DNA of 42,201 nt from Candidatus Magasanikiibacteriota bacterium (GCA_023246715.1 JAHFHZ010000006.1:1-42201); one strand, 5' to 3'; counted from the first letter of the stretch, positions 15,400 through 25,123 are shown. Made by a program: numbers and translations. The notes: generated from the letters alone by a model not told the origin.

Positions 15400-15726
15400 T
15401 TAGGCTGACTCGCCGAGCAGTTGGGTAACCCGATCGGAGAACTTCATCAATATGTTCTTCACATCTTCTTCAAACGTGGGAATGGCGGCATACCAAAACT
15501 GGCGCCATTCATCGGCCGAAGTTTCTTCATTTTCAGCCAGCTGGGCAAACCGCTCTTTATTGCCAGGACTTAACTTAGGCAAAAGTTCAATGCCCAAACG
15601 CAACTGCGCGTGGCTGAGTAGCTGCGGGAGATACGTTTTTTGCTGTTCGGGAGTCAAACTGATTTTATTTTCCTCGAGCAGGCGGACGAGATATTCATTA
15701 AGAAAGTTGAATTGTGAAGCGGCCAT
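15400..15726 (-). CDS. Small helical protein (108 aa), possibly DUF5663-like
   Basis: MAASQFNFLNEYLVRLLEEN... with repeated Leu-rich helices (TPEQQKTYLPQLLSHAQLRLGI, FEEDVKNILMKFSDRVTQLL). The pattern (short acidic helices with LP and Q..L spacing) recalls DUF5663 proteins that I associate with CPR genomes, but the match is by memory and weak. It lies 44 bp after the 1474-aa gene in the same operon. Cytoplasmic; function unknown. Confidence 0.72.
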   Translation of the reverse strand: MAASQFNFLNEYLVRLLEENKISLTPEQQKTYLPQLLSHAQLRLGIELLPKLSPGNKERFAQLAENEETSADEWRQFWYAAIPTFEEDVKNILMKFSDRVTQLLGESA

Positions 15727-15770
15727 ACTAAAAAATAATTTTTAAATAAAAAAATTTAATTATTAAGTTA

Positions 15771-18700
15771 CTATTCTCGCAAGCCCTTCATAAAATCGTC
15801 ATACCTTTTGCTTACCCTCCTTAACAGGCCTTGGCGCGGGGCTGGAACCGTGGTGTCTGACAGAGAAAACAGTTCGGGTCTTGTTGGTAAATTAAGCTCA
15901 TCAGGGGAGTTCATCTGGCTCCCTGTCGAAGGGGGGCCAGGTTCCCCGGCAGACACGGCGAGAACCCGCTTAGATAATACTTGGTCATCGCTCACATCTT
16001 CTGTCTTAATTACAAGACCGGGATCAAGTTCAGGTAACTCTTCATCATTATCTCCTCGAAGCAAGCGTTGGAAAGCTTCGTCGGCTAGGCGTTTATGATC
16101 CATCTCGGCCTGATCTACGGCTTTGCGCGCGGTGCGCCAATGATCAACCAACGGGCTTAAATCATTCAAATTTGCTTCAAAACCAGCCACCAGTCTTTCT
16201 TTAGCCGCAAAGTCTTTATCGGTGAACTGAAAACCCCCTGCGATAGCAGTTGATTCAACTTTGGTCAGCGCCTGGCCCAATCGTACCAATTCGGTATTAA
16301 TTTCTTTGGCCTGCTCAAAATTTGCTCCTCCGGAAGCAATTCCAAAATCTTCCATTATTTCATTAATAATCTCCACTTTGGGATAATCAGACGTTTTTTG
16401 AGCAGCCTCTAAAAGCGCCGACAATTTACCGACTTCGCGATAGTATGCTTGATATTTTTGCAATAATTCAGCAAAATGCCGTTGCAATAATTCATAATCA
16501 GCAGCACTCTGTTCGGGCGCGGCCTGTGTTTCCACCCTGTCTGGTGTCACTGGGGCTGCTTTTACGAGAATTGCTTCTTTCTCTGGTGCGGCGGGGGTTT
16601 CAGGAATGTTGGCCTGACCACCATATTCGGGCGGCAGTGGCTGCACCGAGTCTAGGCCTCTTGCTTCAACCAATTTTTTATCGATACTGCCAATCGCAGT
16701 CTTTATTTGATTTTCGAGACGATTAATTTCGCCGGTGCTCGCGGGATCAACTGCTTGCAGCTCCTTTACCAAAGGTAAAACTTCTTTTTCGTAGCGCCCG
16801 TTGAAGTAAATGAACATCACCCGATTGAGTTCACCTGCCCGCATGGTATTGCGGGGTTGAATCGTAAACGAAAAATTCTTGATTTCACCAAGCAACCGCC
16901 CGTAATGATTTTTTTCCAAAACTGCGATACGCCGGATTTTTTCTGCTTCGGCAGGATTTTCTGGTTTATCAATTCTCCTCATATCGGTACGCTCACGAAC
17001 GGTCCTTAGATCAGCGGCAAGGTTACCAACATATTGCTCGGCGCCACTGCGTAAATCTTGGCGCAAGGTATCGGTATAATGAGTGGAAACATTACCAGCA
17101 TTCATCGTATCGGCTCCACTGGCAGCTTTGGCTGCAGCAAAAACATCCGATTCTGTATCGGATAAACCGGCTCGAGAACGCCCCCCCGGAGCACCCCCGA
17201 GGCGGGCCAACGCACGGCGGTCAAGTTCTTCATCGGACAATTCTACATCGCCACCACCACCGGCTTTTTCATAGGCGCGGCGGGCTTCGCCGGAGAGGCG
17301 TTTGCACTCTTCTTTTTCCTTACCCTCATATATTTGTGCAAAAAAGAATCTGCCAAGGCCAATGATATCTAAATCTGTTTCAGTATCATCAAATTTTCTA
17401 CCCTGCAAACGGGCTTCTTCAAGCATCAGCTTGCCAGCCGCAACTGGATCAAGAGAAAATCCAAGTAAACGTTCCTCAATTACTCGCTGCTCGGCCCGGC
17501 CGGCCAACTTGTTGGCCTCTGCTTCAGGCACACCGTTACCCCGAGCATACCAAAAGCAGGCTGTACCGGCCGCGAATGGCGGACTTTCTTTTTCTAAACC
17601 AATTTTTATTCTGGCGCCGTATTTGGCATTAAGTTCGGGGATCATTCGGGCGACCCAAGCTTTACCCATTTGGCCATCTTCGATTTCTTGTTTGATTTCG
17701 CCAATTTTGTTTACCAAAGCTTCATCAATAAGCTCCGGCGGCAGCTCGGTTTTTGATTTTGCCTCGCGGGGCGCAGGCAGCGAAGGTTTGACTTCAACTT
17801 TTGGTTCAACAAGTTCCGATCTTGCCGGACCAGGCTCAGCCGCAGAAGAACTGCCAGCTTGCCGACGACCGCCACCTTTTTCTAAATAATTACGCCCGAC
17901 GGCCGCAACACGTTCATCAATTGAACGAGCGTCTTCACCTTCGTAAAAAAGCGCGTGCAGATATTTCGCATATTGAACGATAGACAGCTCGTCGACTGGT
18001 TCAAACTCAATTATTTGACCAACAGGTACGGGAAATTTATACTCCTTCCCGGCGGCAATAATTTCCGCGATCTCAGCAATGATTTCCTTGGCGGTCTCCA
18101 GAATTCTGGCGGGGTCGTTGCCCTTTAATTCTCTGATGCGGCCTGAAACCAAACCCTTAAACGAATCAAGGGCTTGATCGGCCAAACCTTCGGCCTTACG
18201 CTTGTGCGCCCCACCTAACATTGCCCTCGCTAGGCGGCCTTCGTAAACGGTGCGGGCCGGATTACGATACGGTTCTTTATCGGTTTGAGGACTGATAAAT
18301 TGGCGAGCGCGGCGATCGAGCAGGGCTTCGTTGATACTGATTTGCGCCTCAATCAAATCAACGGAACTTTTTGCTCCCTCTTTGCGATCGGCGGCAGAAC
18401 CTTCTGTTCTCGGTTCCTTCTGAGCGACATCAACGACCGGGGTGGGATAATTTGTTTCATAAGCCCGGCGAGCGGCTATCGCAAAATCTTGGGCTTCTTT
18501 GTTTTTATACCGTAAATAAGCTTTTACGAAACGCAAAGCTCCCCGCTCAACAATGCCGGCCGGATTGGTATCGCGTGGCACAGCAGAACTTTGAGCGCTT
18601 TCACGATCTAAATCTTCAATGGTCTCTTGAGCAATGGTGAGCGCGTCAACACCTTTAAATTCTTCGGCGCGGCAGCGGAGAAATTCAATTCGCGAGTCAG

Positions 18701-20195
18701 CCCCAAACCGACGAGCGGCTTCGGGAGCCATGCCTTTCTGCTCGGCGTACAATTTACACCCTAAAGCAACCAAATCAGGCCGCCCCATTTTACCTAATTC
18801 AATCTTCGCAGCCGACAACCATGCCCGAGCTTGCTCAACCAACTTGGCACTACCGGCCGCCAGGTATACTTCCACTGTGGTAATTAATTCACCTCTGATT
18901 TTATCGTTGGCGCGATCGGCGCGGTTTTCTTTTTTGCCAGGCATCTTTTCCTTAATCTGCCTAGTTAGTTTGCCGAGCTCCGCAGTAATTTGAATTAAAG
19001 CAGCCAAACGTTTTTGAGGATCACGATCAATTTGCTCATTTAAACTATCGGCTTCCCCAAACAATCGGTCAAGCTCAACAAAAAGCTCCGTATTAGTGGT
19101 AGTTTCTTTTAAGCCCTTCTTGTCCCCATTACCGTAATACAATTCATGGAGCTCAGCGAGCTCATCGGCTACAGCAGTATAAGCACGCTCTTCAGGGCTA
19201 TCCGGGTTCCAATCACGATCTATGGGCGTGGGCGCTGAAGCAGCGGCTGCTTTTTCATAGGCAGCCTGGGCTGCGGCAGCTAATTGCTGTGCCTCGGGCA
19301 GCCTGCCTTTGTAACCTTCGTACAACCAGGCGTGAACGAGCCTGGCATTATACACTAATTCATTTTTGGTTTTTCCGTTTTTATTCAAATACTCTGCTAA
19401 AACAGCCGTCTCGCCTTGCGCTTCGGCTTCATCTGCAGCCTCTGCCAACACCTCAAGAGCAGCCTCATCTCCAAAAGCAGTTTGTAGCTGTTCTTTGCGC
19501 GACGCAATAAATTTAATGAAATGCTCCTGGGCATTTTTAGCGAGCTGTAAGGCCAGCGCATCGGGGAGATTTTTTTTCCCTCGGCCCGCGTACCAGGCGC
19601 AGGCAATATTAACAACGAATTCGGGCTTTTGTTTGGGACTTACCCTAACACCATCGTTAATGGCATGCGCCAATAATTTACGACATTCTTTAATATCGGC
19701 AAAAAGGCCGGCCGCGATTTTGGCTTCAACATCATGAACCGCTTCGGCTTCTTTTTTTTCTAATCCTGTTTCACCTTGTTCTAAAGCAGCTCCATCATGA
19801 GACTTTTCCTCTGTTTCACGTGGTGTACCAGCACTAGTTGCGGCTGGTGGCCCAGCCGGGAGTTTTGGTGCTGGGGCTGGTTCAGTCTTTGCTGGGTAAT
19901 CAGGGAAAATTAAAGCGACATCGGTCGGTAAAAAAGTCGTGGCTTCGTGAGAGAGTTCAGCAATGCGCTGATTATTATTATTTTGGATAGCCACTTGCAA
20001 CTGTTTATAGTGCTCTTGCACGCGCTCAATAGCTTCCTTCACTTTGGGTGCGTGATTTTTTATTTGCCTTTTTTCAAATTTACGAATTCGGCCAACTGAA
20101 TCAGATACTTCTCTACCAAATTTGGACTCTAAAATCTGCCCAATTTGTATGGCAATCATTTGCTCGCCCATGCTTTCTTTGCCTGGTTTACCCAT
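15771..20195 (-). CDS. Giant helical-repeat protein (1474 aa), function unknown
   Basis: There is no signal peptide or membrane segment. The N-terminal helix bundle (1-100) is followed by a Pro-rich linker and a long all-helical body. A degenerate repeat recurs: an aromatic-Tyr-Gly/Glu turn, then a helix of A-x-x-LA-x-x-A type. Examples are IACAWYAGRGKKNLPDALAL (about 197-216), VHAWLYEGYKGRLPEAQQLA (about 287-306), and later FFFAQIYEGKEKEECKRLS and GTACFWYARGNGVPEAEANK. This resembles TPR/Sel1-like repeats by pattern only. The C-terminus is again coiled coil and ends in a basic helix (RRVSKRYDDFMKGL). Second gene of the operon, 39 bp after the 694-aa gene. Confidence 0.85.
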   Translation of the reverse strand: MGKPGKESMGEQMIAIQIGQILESKFGREVSDSVGRIRKFEKRQIKNHAPKVKEAIERVQEHYKQLQVAIQNNNNQRIAELSHEATTFLPTDVALIFPDYPAKTEPAPAPKLPAGPPAATSAGTPRETEEKSHDGAALEQGETGLEKKEAEAVHDVEAKIAAGLFADIKECRKLLAHAINDGVRVSPKQKPEFVVNIACAWYAGRGKKNLPDALALQLAKNAQEHFIKFIASRKEQLQTAFGDEAALEVLAEAADEAEAQGETAVLAEYLNKNGKTKNELVYNARLVHAWLYEGYKGRLPEAQQLAAAAQAAYEKAAAASAPTPIDRDWNPDSPEERAYTAVADELAELHELYYGNGDKKGLKETTTNTELFVELDRLFGEADSLNEQIDRDPQKRLAALIQITAELGKLTRQIKEKMPGKKENRADRANDKIRGELITTVEVYLAAGSAKLVEQARAWLSAAKIELGKMGRPDLVALGCKLYAEQKGMAPEAARRFGADSRIEFLRCRAEEFKGVDALTIAQETIEDLDRESAQSSAVPRDTNPAGIVERGALRFVKAYLRYKNKEAQDFAIAARRAYETNYPTPVVDVAQKEPRTEGSAADRKEGAKSSVDLIEAQISINEALLDRRARQFISPQTDKEPYRNPARTVYEGRLARAMLGGAHKRKAEGLADQALDSFKGLVSGRIRELKGNDPARILETAKEIIAEIAEIIAAGKEYKFPVPVGQIIEFEPVDELSIVQYAKYLHALFYEGEDARSIDERVAAVGRNYLEKGGGRRQAGSSSAAEPGPARSELVEPKVEVKPSLPAPREAKSKTELPPELIDEALVNKIGEIKQEIEDGQMGKAWVARMIPELNAKYGARIKIGLEKESPPFAAGTACFWYARGNGVPEAEANKLAGRAEQRVIEERLLGFSLDPVAAGKLMLEEARLQGRKFDDTETDLDIIGLGRFFFAQIYEGKEKEECKRLSGEARRAYEKAGGGGDVELSDEELDRRALARLGGAPGGRSRAGLSDTESDVFAAAKAASGADTMNAGNVSTHYTDTLRQDLRSGAEQYVGNLAADLRTVRERTDMRRIDKPENPAEAEKIRRIAVLEKNHYGRLLGEIKNFSFTIQPRNTMRAGELNRVMFIYFNGRYEKEVLPLVKELQAVDPASTGEINRLENQIKTAIGSIDKKLVEARGLDSVQPLPPEYGGQANIPETPAAPEKEAILVKAAPVTPDRVETQAAPEQSAADYELLQRHFAELLQKYQAYYREVGKLSALLEAAQKTSDYPKVEIINEIMEDFGIASGGANFEQAKEINTELVRLGQALTKVESTAIAGGFQFTDKDFAAKERLVAGFEANLNDLSPLVDHWRTARKAVDQAEMDHKRLADEAFQRLLRGDNDEELPELDPGLVIKTEDVSDDQVLSKRVLAVSAGEPGPPSTGSQMNSPDELNLPTRPELFSLSDTTVPAPRQGLLRRVSKRYDDFMKGLRE

Positions 20196-20234
20196 AGATT
20201 TTGGTAAAGACTTACTTAAACTTTACCTAATGCC

Positions 20235-22319
20235 CTACTTCCCCAACCCCTTGAACGCGTCTAAACCATAGCCTTTCTTGCTGGCGGCTTGTTTGCCATA
20301 CGTGGCCGCATATCTATCGGCCGGGGAATGTTTAAAATTCAGCGTATCTACATGGGTTTTAAGCGGGCCAAGAATTTTACTCATCGCACCCGGTTCAAAC
20401 CTGATGGCATGATCGCCAATCTTGATTCCCTGGGCGAGCTCCTTGTAGCTAAAACTAAGGCTATCTACTTTAACGATGCCGTCGATTTTTTTGGCCAGCC
20501 GGATTTCACGCATTTGCTGAACGATCTGCACAACTTCGGCAGCGATTACCACGGCTTTTTCTTTGACACGTGGATCGCCTTGGAGTTCCCGGCCTAGAGC
20601 AGTGCTGACCATATTCAGGAGAGCTTGCTGCTCATGCGGCGAGGCCTCACCTTTACCCCATTTTATTTCTACACTTGAAGCTTCAACGGCAGCCCGAGTA
20701 TCTGGAGCAGCCGCTCGGCGCACATCGCGAGTAGCGGCCGGGCGTTCAACAACAGCACCAGTGCTACGCGGTAGCAAGGCGGCGGCTTCTTCGCGAGCAG
20801 CCGAAAGAGAGGCTTGTTCGGCTTCTGCCGAATAGACCCCTTCTGCCGAGGGAGCATTCACATAGTGAGTGCCGGATAGTTCGGCAGGAGCAGCTGCTCG
20901 AGGCGCAAGATCCCGATCTGCTTCTTGCGTCCAAGCAAGGTCGCGAAGGCGATCTTGCTTGGCCTGTGCATCAGTAATGGCAAGATTCTTTTCAGGCTGT
21001 TTCAGGTGAGCAGCGGCTTTCTTTTCACCACCAAAAAATTCCCAGGCTTTTCCAGCCAGACTACCAACCGCCAAAGCCGCGGTGAGCAAACCAGCCCGTA
21101 CGAAGCCTCTTTTTCTCATTTTTTGTAACGCCATTTGCTGGGCGGCATCGGGCAAGACCACGTTTTGAGTTTGCTCACTCAGATCTTCAACAATAATTGC
21201 TGGCCGCACAACTTCTATGCGATTCGGGCGCGGAGCAGACTCGGCAAACCCGGCTACTGCTTGCTTACCTGCGGCATTTACTTCCTGGCGCTTCTTTTCT
21301 TTGACCGTAAGTGCTGGCGCGGGCGCCGCTTCGCCAGCCGGGCGTTTGGCGGCACGCATCTTTTCGCGCAGCTCCCCTTTTTCGGCATCGCTCAATACTT
21401 TATTTTGAACCTCTTGATAAGCGGCTTCGGCGCGCTTAGCCCGTAAACGCAGTTCGTTAGCAGCGCTGTCAGCCAGAATTTTTTCACTCGGTTTCGGAGG
21501 AATGGCGCCGAGCGGGCGGACACGTTTTTCAAGTGACGCTAAATAATCGTCGCTGGTAAAGGTATTGGCAAAACTATGCCGATTGGCCTTGGCTTCAAAT
21601 TTGTCGGTTACTGCGTCTAAGTAGCCTATATCGGGCGTACCAATGGTTTTCTCCATCGGGTTGCGCGGCACGGCCAGTTCGACGGCTTCGTGGCTCAAGC
21701 CCCGAGCGCGCAGCTGGATACGTTCTAAATCTGGGCTGATGTCTTTATCAGCACGCAGGTCTTCAACACGCCGGTTGTGGGCAGCCGCGGCCATTTCGTC
21801 GGGGCTTACGCTATCTTCGGCGCGAGAAATAATTTTCTTAAGTTGCATGTCAATATCGCCTTCCTGGAAACGGTCTTCTTGCCGACGGTTATGGGCTTCA
21901 GCAACCATTTCATCAGGAGTAATTTTATTTTCAGCTCTGGCTTCGACTTGTTTCAAGTGAGCCTCAGCCTTGCGACGCTGCATAATTTCGCGCGCTTGAT
22001 TAGCGATGCGCTCCGGAGTTTCGCGAGCTTCGACTTTTCTCTCGAGTTGATCAGTAACCTTACCTAGATAAGCTAGATCGGGAGTTCCCACAGTTTTGTT
22101 AATTGGCCGGCGAGGAATGGCATGTTCGGCTGCTTTATGTGAAAGGCCGCCAACCCGCAGCTCAATCCGCTCTAAATCAAGCTCAGCGCGGTCACGCTGG
22201 GCTTCTTCGGCTGCTCGATATGAATCAGTCGGGACCAGCTTCAAATCAGGCTTAGTACGGGGAGAACGACTAGCCACTAAATCTGGAGAATATTCGGCGC
22301 GGTTAGCGACTGAACGCAT
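20235..22319 (-). CDS. Coiled-coil protein with one membrane helix and internal duplication (694 aa)
   Basis: First gene of the coiled-coil operon. It contains an internal duplication: LERIELRVGGLSHKAAEHAI...KTVGTPDLAYLGKVTD near 50-95 and LERIQLRARGLSHEAVELAV...KTIGTPDIGYLDAVTD near 200-245, with a shorter SPDEMAAAAHNRR/TPDEMVAEAHNRR pair between. One hydrophobic helix (AGLLTAALAVGSLAGKAWEF, about 404-425) should cross the membrane, leaving a helical domain of about 250 residues on the other side. There is no SD; the start at 22319 lies about 26 nt after the predicted transcription start. No family recognised. Confidence 0.83.
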   Translation of the reverse strand: MRSVANRAEYSPDLVASRSPRTKPDLKLVPTDSYRAAEEAQRDRAELDLERIELRVGGLSHKAAEHAIPRRPINKTVGTPDLAYLGKVTDQLERKVEARETPERIANQAREIMQRRKAEAHLKQVEARAENKITPDEMVAEAHNRRQEDRFQEGDIDMQLKKIISRAEDSVSPDEMAAAAHNRRVEDLRADKDISPDLERIQLRARGLSHEAVELAVPRNPMEKTIGTPDIGYLDAVTDKFEAKANRHSFANTFTSDDYLASLEKRVRPLGAIPPKPSEKILADSAANELRLRAKRAEAAYQEVQNKVLSDAEKGELREKMRAAKRPAGEAAPAPALTVKEKKRQEVNAAGKQAVAGFAESAPRPNRIEVVRPAIIVEDLSEQTQNVVLPDAAQQMALQKMRKRGFVRAGLLTAALAVGSLAGKAWEFFGGEKKAAAHLKQPEKNLAITDAQAKQDRLRDLAWTQEADRDLAPRAAAPAELSGTHYVNAPSAEGVYSAEAEQASLSAAREEAAALLPRSTGAVVERPAATRDVRRAAAPDTRAAVEASSVEIKWGKGEASPHEQQALLNMVSTALGRELQGDPRVKEKAVVIAAEVVQIVQQMREIRLAKKIDGIVKVDSLSFSYKELAQGIKIGDHAIRFEPGAMSKILGPLKTHVDTLNFKHSPADRYAATYGKQAASKKGYGLDAFKGLGK

Positions 22320-22351
22320 ATTTTTAGGTAATTATTTATTTAAAACTAGCC

Positions 22352-22380
22352 ACTATAGCACAAAATCAGGCAAAAGTCAA
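22352..22380 (-). promoter_or_regulatory. Sigma-70 promoter of the coiled-coil operon
   Basis: TTGACT (22375-22380), 17 bp, TATAGT (22352-22357) on the minus strand, between the Wzz-like gene and the 694-aa gene. Confidence 0.82.
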
Positions 22381-22395
22381 GCTATGAGCAGATGC

Positions 22396-23013
22396 CTATG
22401 CTTTATAAAAAAGGCCGTTGTGTTTATAACGAATCACCCACCAGGCGGCCAGCAGCACCCCCACCGCCAAGCCCGCCGCGCCGTTTAAAAGGGCGTTTGG
22501 CCGGGCTGGAAACCGTGAAACTAAGGCGCTATCTACCTGCTTAATAGAAACATCACCGCCCACATATTCGGCTCCGCGGGCAACCATGGTTTTGGTGACG
22601 GCGTCCGAAAGCGCCGCTGCTTTAGCGGGCGTACGATCATATACCAAAATATCCAATAGGCTTTGCCCGTAGACCACTCCCCCAACTACTTGCTTTTCCC
22701 AATTTTTACGCTGGTCACGTTCTGATAAACCTTGCCAGACAGACACATCCACGCCAGAGGCCGGAGCGTTTTCCATGGTTTTGTTATAAAAATCCGTCGT
22801 GCTCATGAGGGCGGCCAAATTTTCACCGATACGTTCGGCTGATTTTGCCTGGGTATAGGGGTCAACGCCGCTGCGATCCCGAGAAATGATCAGCACTTTG
22901 GTTTCAGCGCTGTAATACTGTGGGAATAAAAAAGTCACGGCGCAAGCGGCCGCACCAAGGATTATGCCCCACACTAGAATTAGCACCCAGTGCCGGGCGA
23001 ATAACGTAAACAT
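22396..23013 (-). CDS. Wzz/YveK-like chain-length determinant protein
   Basis: 205 aa with the two-helix Wzz layout: an N-terminal membrane helix (WVLILVWGIILGAAACAVTFL), an extracytoplasmic domain (YYSAETKVLIISRDRSGVDP ... LDILVYDRTPAKAAALSDAV) and a C-terminal helix (LLNGAAGLAVGVLLAAWWVI) followed by basic residues. Such proteins steer polysaccharide chain length or act with a tyrosine kinase; no kinase domain is fused here. The Pro-rich motif before the second helix (SRFPARPNALL) is typical. Last gene of a three-gene operon starting at 25011. Confidence 0.8.
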   Translation of the reverse strand: MFTLFARHWVLILVWGIILGAAACAVTFLFPQYYSAETKVLIISRDRSGVDPYTQAKSAERIGENLAALMSTTDFYNKTMENAPASGVDVSVWQGLSERDQRKNWEKQVVGGVVYGQSLLDILVYDRTPAKAAALSDAVTKTMVARGAEYVGGDVSIKQVDSALVSRFPARPNALLNGAAGLAVGVLLAAWWVIRYKHNGLFYKA

Positions 23014-23079
23014 GGATTTACAAAATTAAAAAATGAAGCTGTTGCCCTGTTTTAAAAATTTGTGGGCGCGAGTTATCAT

Positions 23080-24186
23080 TCATCGTTTCACAGCTTTTCC
23101 ATCTTTCAGCACCAACACCGGCAGAGTTATGGTAAAATTTTGCTTGTTGCGAAGAACGGTGAGCGTAACCTCGCTGCCACGAGTCGTAGCATACCACAAA
23201 TTTGGAAAGCTCACAATTAAACCGTTCACGGTAGTGAGCACATCACCGCGCCGCAGCCGCTGATTGCCCGCCAGCACCTTGCTCACGGCGAACCCGTCGA
23301 TACGCAGCGTGCCGTTAATGATAGGCTGCTCATCGCTAAACCAGCCTTCAACCCCCAGGGTCGGATAGACAATTTTCTCGGCCGATAACAGCCCGCCAAT
23401 AACTTCCTGAATCGCGTCAAAGGGCAGTAACGATCCGTCGCTTTCGATAAACCCGGCTAAACGCCCCTGCGCGGTGACTACCGGCGAGCCCGGCATAAAC
23501 GTTCGATCAAGCGTCCAGCGCTCTATGGGCAGTGAATCACTATGTGAACTGGCCGTTGGTGACAGCCGGGAATAACTAACCGTTGTTGCCAACCATTGAT
23601 TATCCTGCCCAACCGCCAAGATTGTGCCAGGCGCAAGCCGCTCGGGGAAACTAGAGACTGGAAACGGCGCGGGTGAAGAGCTGTCGTTGGAATTTTTTTC
23701 CACCGCGGCCAGTTTGAGATACAACAATCCGGTGGCGGGATCGGGCAATGCTTTTTCAACCGCGAACACTTCTCCATTTTTACGAATCCCCCGCCAAGTC
23801 TTGATGCCGCCCGTAAATCTGGGCTGGTAGAGCACCGCCCAACCATCGGAGCTCACTAGGAGCGCAGTACCAGCCAGCGAATCGCTTTTAGCAAATGTCG
23901 CTGGCGTGAGCGAGCTGGCATCGCGGTACACGTACACCACCCGCGAAGCTGTTTCGTCGGTAAATCGCGAATCAAGTGGGCTGCGCGTGTCACCGAGGTG
24001 CGCGACATTTACCGACCAAGCATTAGCTCCATCAAACGGAACCCAAATCCAGCCAAGCATAATGGCGGCGCCGCTGATGCCCGCCACCAGGCCAAGCGCC
24101 GCGCCGAGTAGCAAAATTTTTAACCGCTCCCGGCGCTCATGAGCCGAAAGGCTACAGGCGGGGGGCGGCAAATGAGGAGGATACAT
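23080..24186 (-). CDS. HtrA-like protease fold plus PDZ domain, catalytic triad lost
   Basis: 368 aa. A membrane anchor (ILLLGAALGLVAGISGAAIM, 24-45) leads to a trypsin-like domain (about 75-255) and a PDZ domain (about 265-355: LRIDGFAVSKVLAGNQRLRR, GDVLTTVNGLIV). In the protease part the recognisable family positions are altered. The 'SSDGYIVTNNHVV' region reads SSDGWAVLYQPRF with no His. The 'DLAVLKI' Asp region reads ATGLLYLKL. The 'GNSGGPL' Ser loop reads MPGSPVVT, with Pro where Ser should be. So it is probably a substrate-binding or scaffold pseudoprotease. It lies 18 bp after the gene at 24205-25011. Stop is TGA. Confidence 0.75.
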   Translation of the reverse strand: MYPPHLPPPACSLSAHERRERLKILLLGAALGLVAGISGAAIMLGWIWVPFDGANAWSVNVAHLGDTRSPLDSRFTDETASRVVYVYRDASSLTPATFAKSDSLAGTALLVSSDGWAVLYQPRFTGGIKTWRGIRKNGEVFAVEKALPDPATGLLYLKLAAVEKNSNDSSSPAPFPVSSFPERLAPGTILAVGQDNQWLATTVSYSRLSPTASSHSDSLPIERWTLDRTFMPGSPVVTAQGRLAGFIESDGSLLPFDAIQEVIGGLLSAEKIVYPTLGVEGWFSDEQPIINGTLRIDGFAVSKVLAGNQRLRRGDVLTTVNGLIVSFPNLWYATTRGSEVTLTVLRNKQNFTITLPVLVLKDGKAVKR

Positions 24187-24204
24187 ACAAATTTTTGTAA
24201 ATAA

Positions 24205-25011
24205 TTATTTCCAGCGGGCAATGAATAGCAAAAAAATCAACAGCAGTAGGCCGGTGAGAACAAACAGGGGCGCTTGTCGCCGCCAATCAACACCTTCTTT
24301 TGATAAATGAAACCGGCCAATCAACCACAGCAGATACCAGACCGTCGACAGGACGATGCTGGCGCTCAAAAAAATCAACGGCCAAAACATCACGACCCAG
24401 GCGGCTTCCAAAAATAACAAGAAAAAAACTAGCACCCAAAAAAACAGGCGGCGCGGATAAAAAATTTCGTACCGGCGCCACCACCACCAGGCCAACAAGG
24501 TGGAACACAGCACCCCGGCAATAATCCAGAGCCACGATCCCAGCGGGGCGATGTTAAAATCCCCAAGCGCGCCGATACCGCTCCACAATCCCGCCACCCC
24601 AAGCGTGCTCAAACACAGCTGCCAGCGCCGGGCGGGTTTGGGCACGTATGGTAACGAGCTGCTGCCGCTGGGCAGCACAACAAAACTGGCGGCAGGCACA
24701 ATCACAAACAAAAACTCAGTAGCGTACCATGACCAGGATAGATCGGTATGATCGATAAATAGCACAATGCCTAACATCCCCAAACCAAATGAAGCCAGAC
24801 ACAATAAATGATCCCAGCGTTTTAAACCCGCTCCATAATACACGACGCTCGTCAGAGCGACCCAGAGCCCCAACCGAACAACCACCCAGAGCACTACCTG
24901 CCACCAGAGGCTAAACGTGGCAAGCGAATACCACAAGCCCAAACCAAATAATACCTCGATACAGGCGGCTAACTGGGGATGCAGGGAAATTTTAGGCGCG
25001 ATGGCAACCAT
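24205..25011 (-). CDS. Polytopic membrane protein, function unknown
   Basis: About 268 aa with some seven or eight hydrophobic helices (IEVLFGLGLWYSLATFSLWW, VVLWVVVRLGLWVALTSVVY, FLFVIVPAASFVVLP, SWLWIIAGVLCSTLLAWWWW, LFFWVLVFFLLFLEAAWVVM, LFVLTGLLLLIFLLFIA). The start at 25011 is chosen because the promoter -10 at 25031-25036 excludes the longer frame to 25059. It shares an operon with the HtrA-like and Wzz-like genes, so a cell-envelope role is likely. No family recognised. Confidence 0.75.
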   Translation of the reverse strand: MVAIAPKISLHPQLAACIEVLFGLGLWYSLATFSLWWQVVLWVVVRLGLWVALTSVVYYGAGLKRWDHLLCLASFGLGMLGIVLFIDHTDLSWSWYATEFLFVIVPAASFVVLPSGSSSLPYVPKPARRWQLCLSTLGVAGLWSGIGALGDFNIAPLGSWLWIIAGVLCSTLLAWWWWRRYEIFYPRRLFFWVLVFFLLFLEAAWVVMFWPLIFLSASIVLSTVWYLLWLIGRFHLSKEGVDWRRQAPLFVLTGLLLLIFLLFIARWK

Positions 25012-25030
25012 ATGTTCTCTAATATGGCCA

Positions 25031-25059
25031 ATTATAGCGCACCTCCCCGCTGCAGGCAA
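25031..25059 (-). promoter_or_regulatory. Sigma-70 promoter of the envelope operon
   Basis: TTGCCT (25054-25059), 17 bp, TATAAT (25031-25036) on the minus strand; predicted 5' UTR of only about a dozen nucleotides. Confidence 0.75.
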
Positions 25060-25123
25060 GGCGCTTAGTTTTACATTTTAGCCCTTGAATGCTACACTTC
25101 GGCCACTATTGTATTGACTGGAT

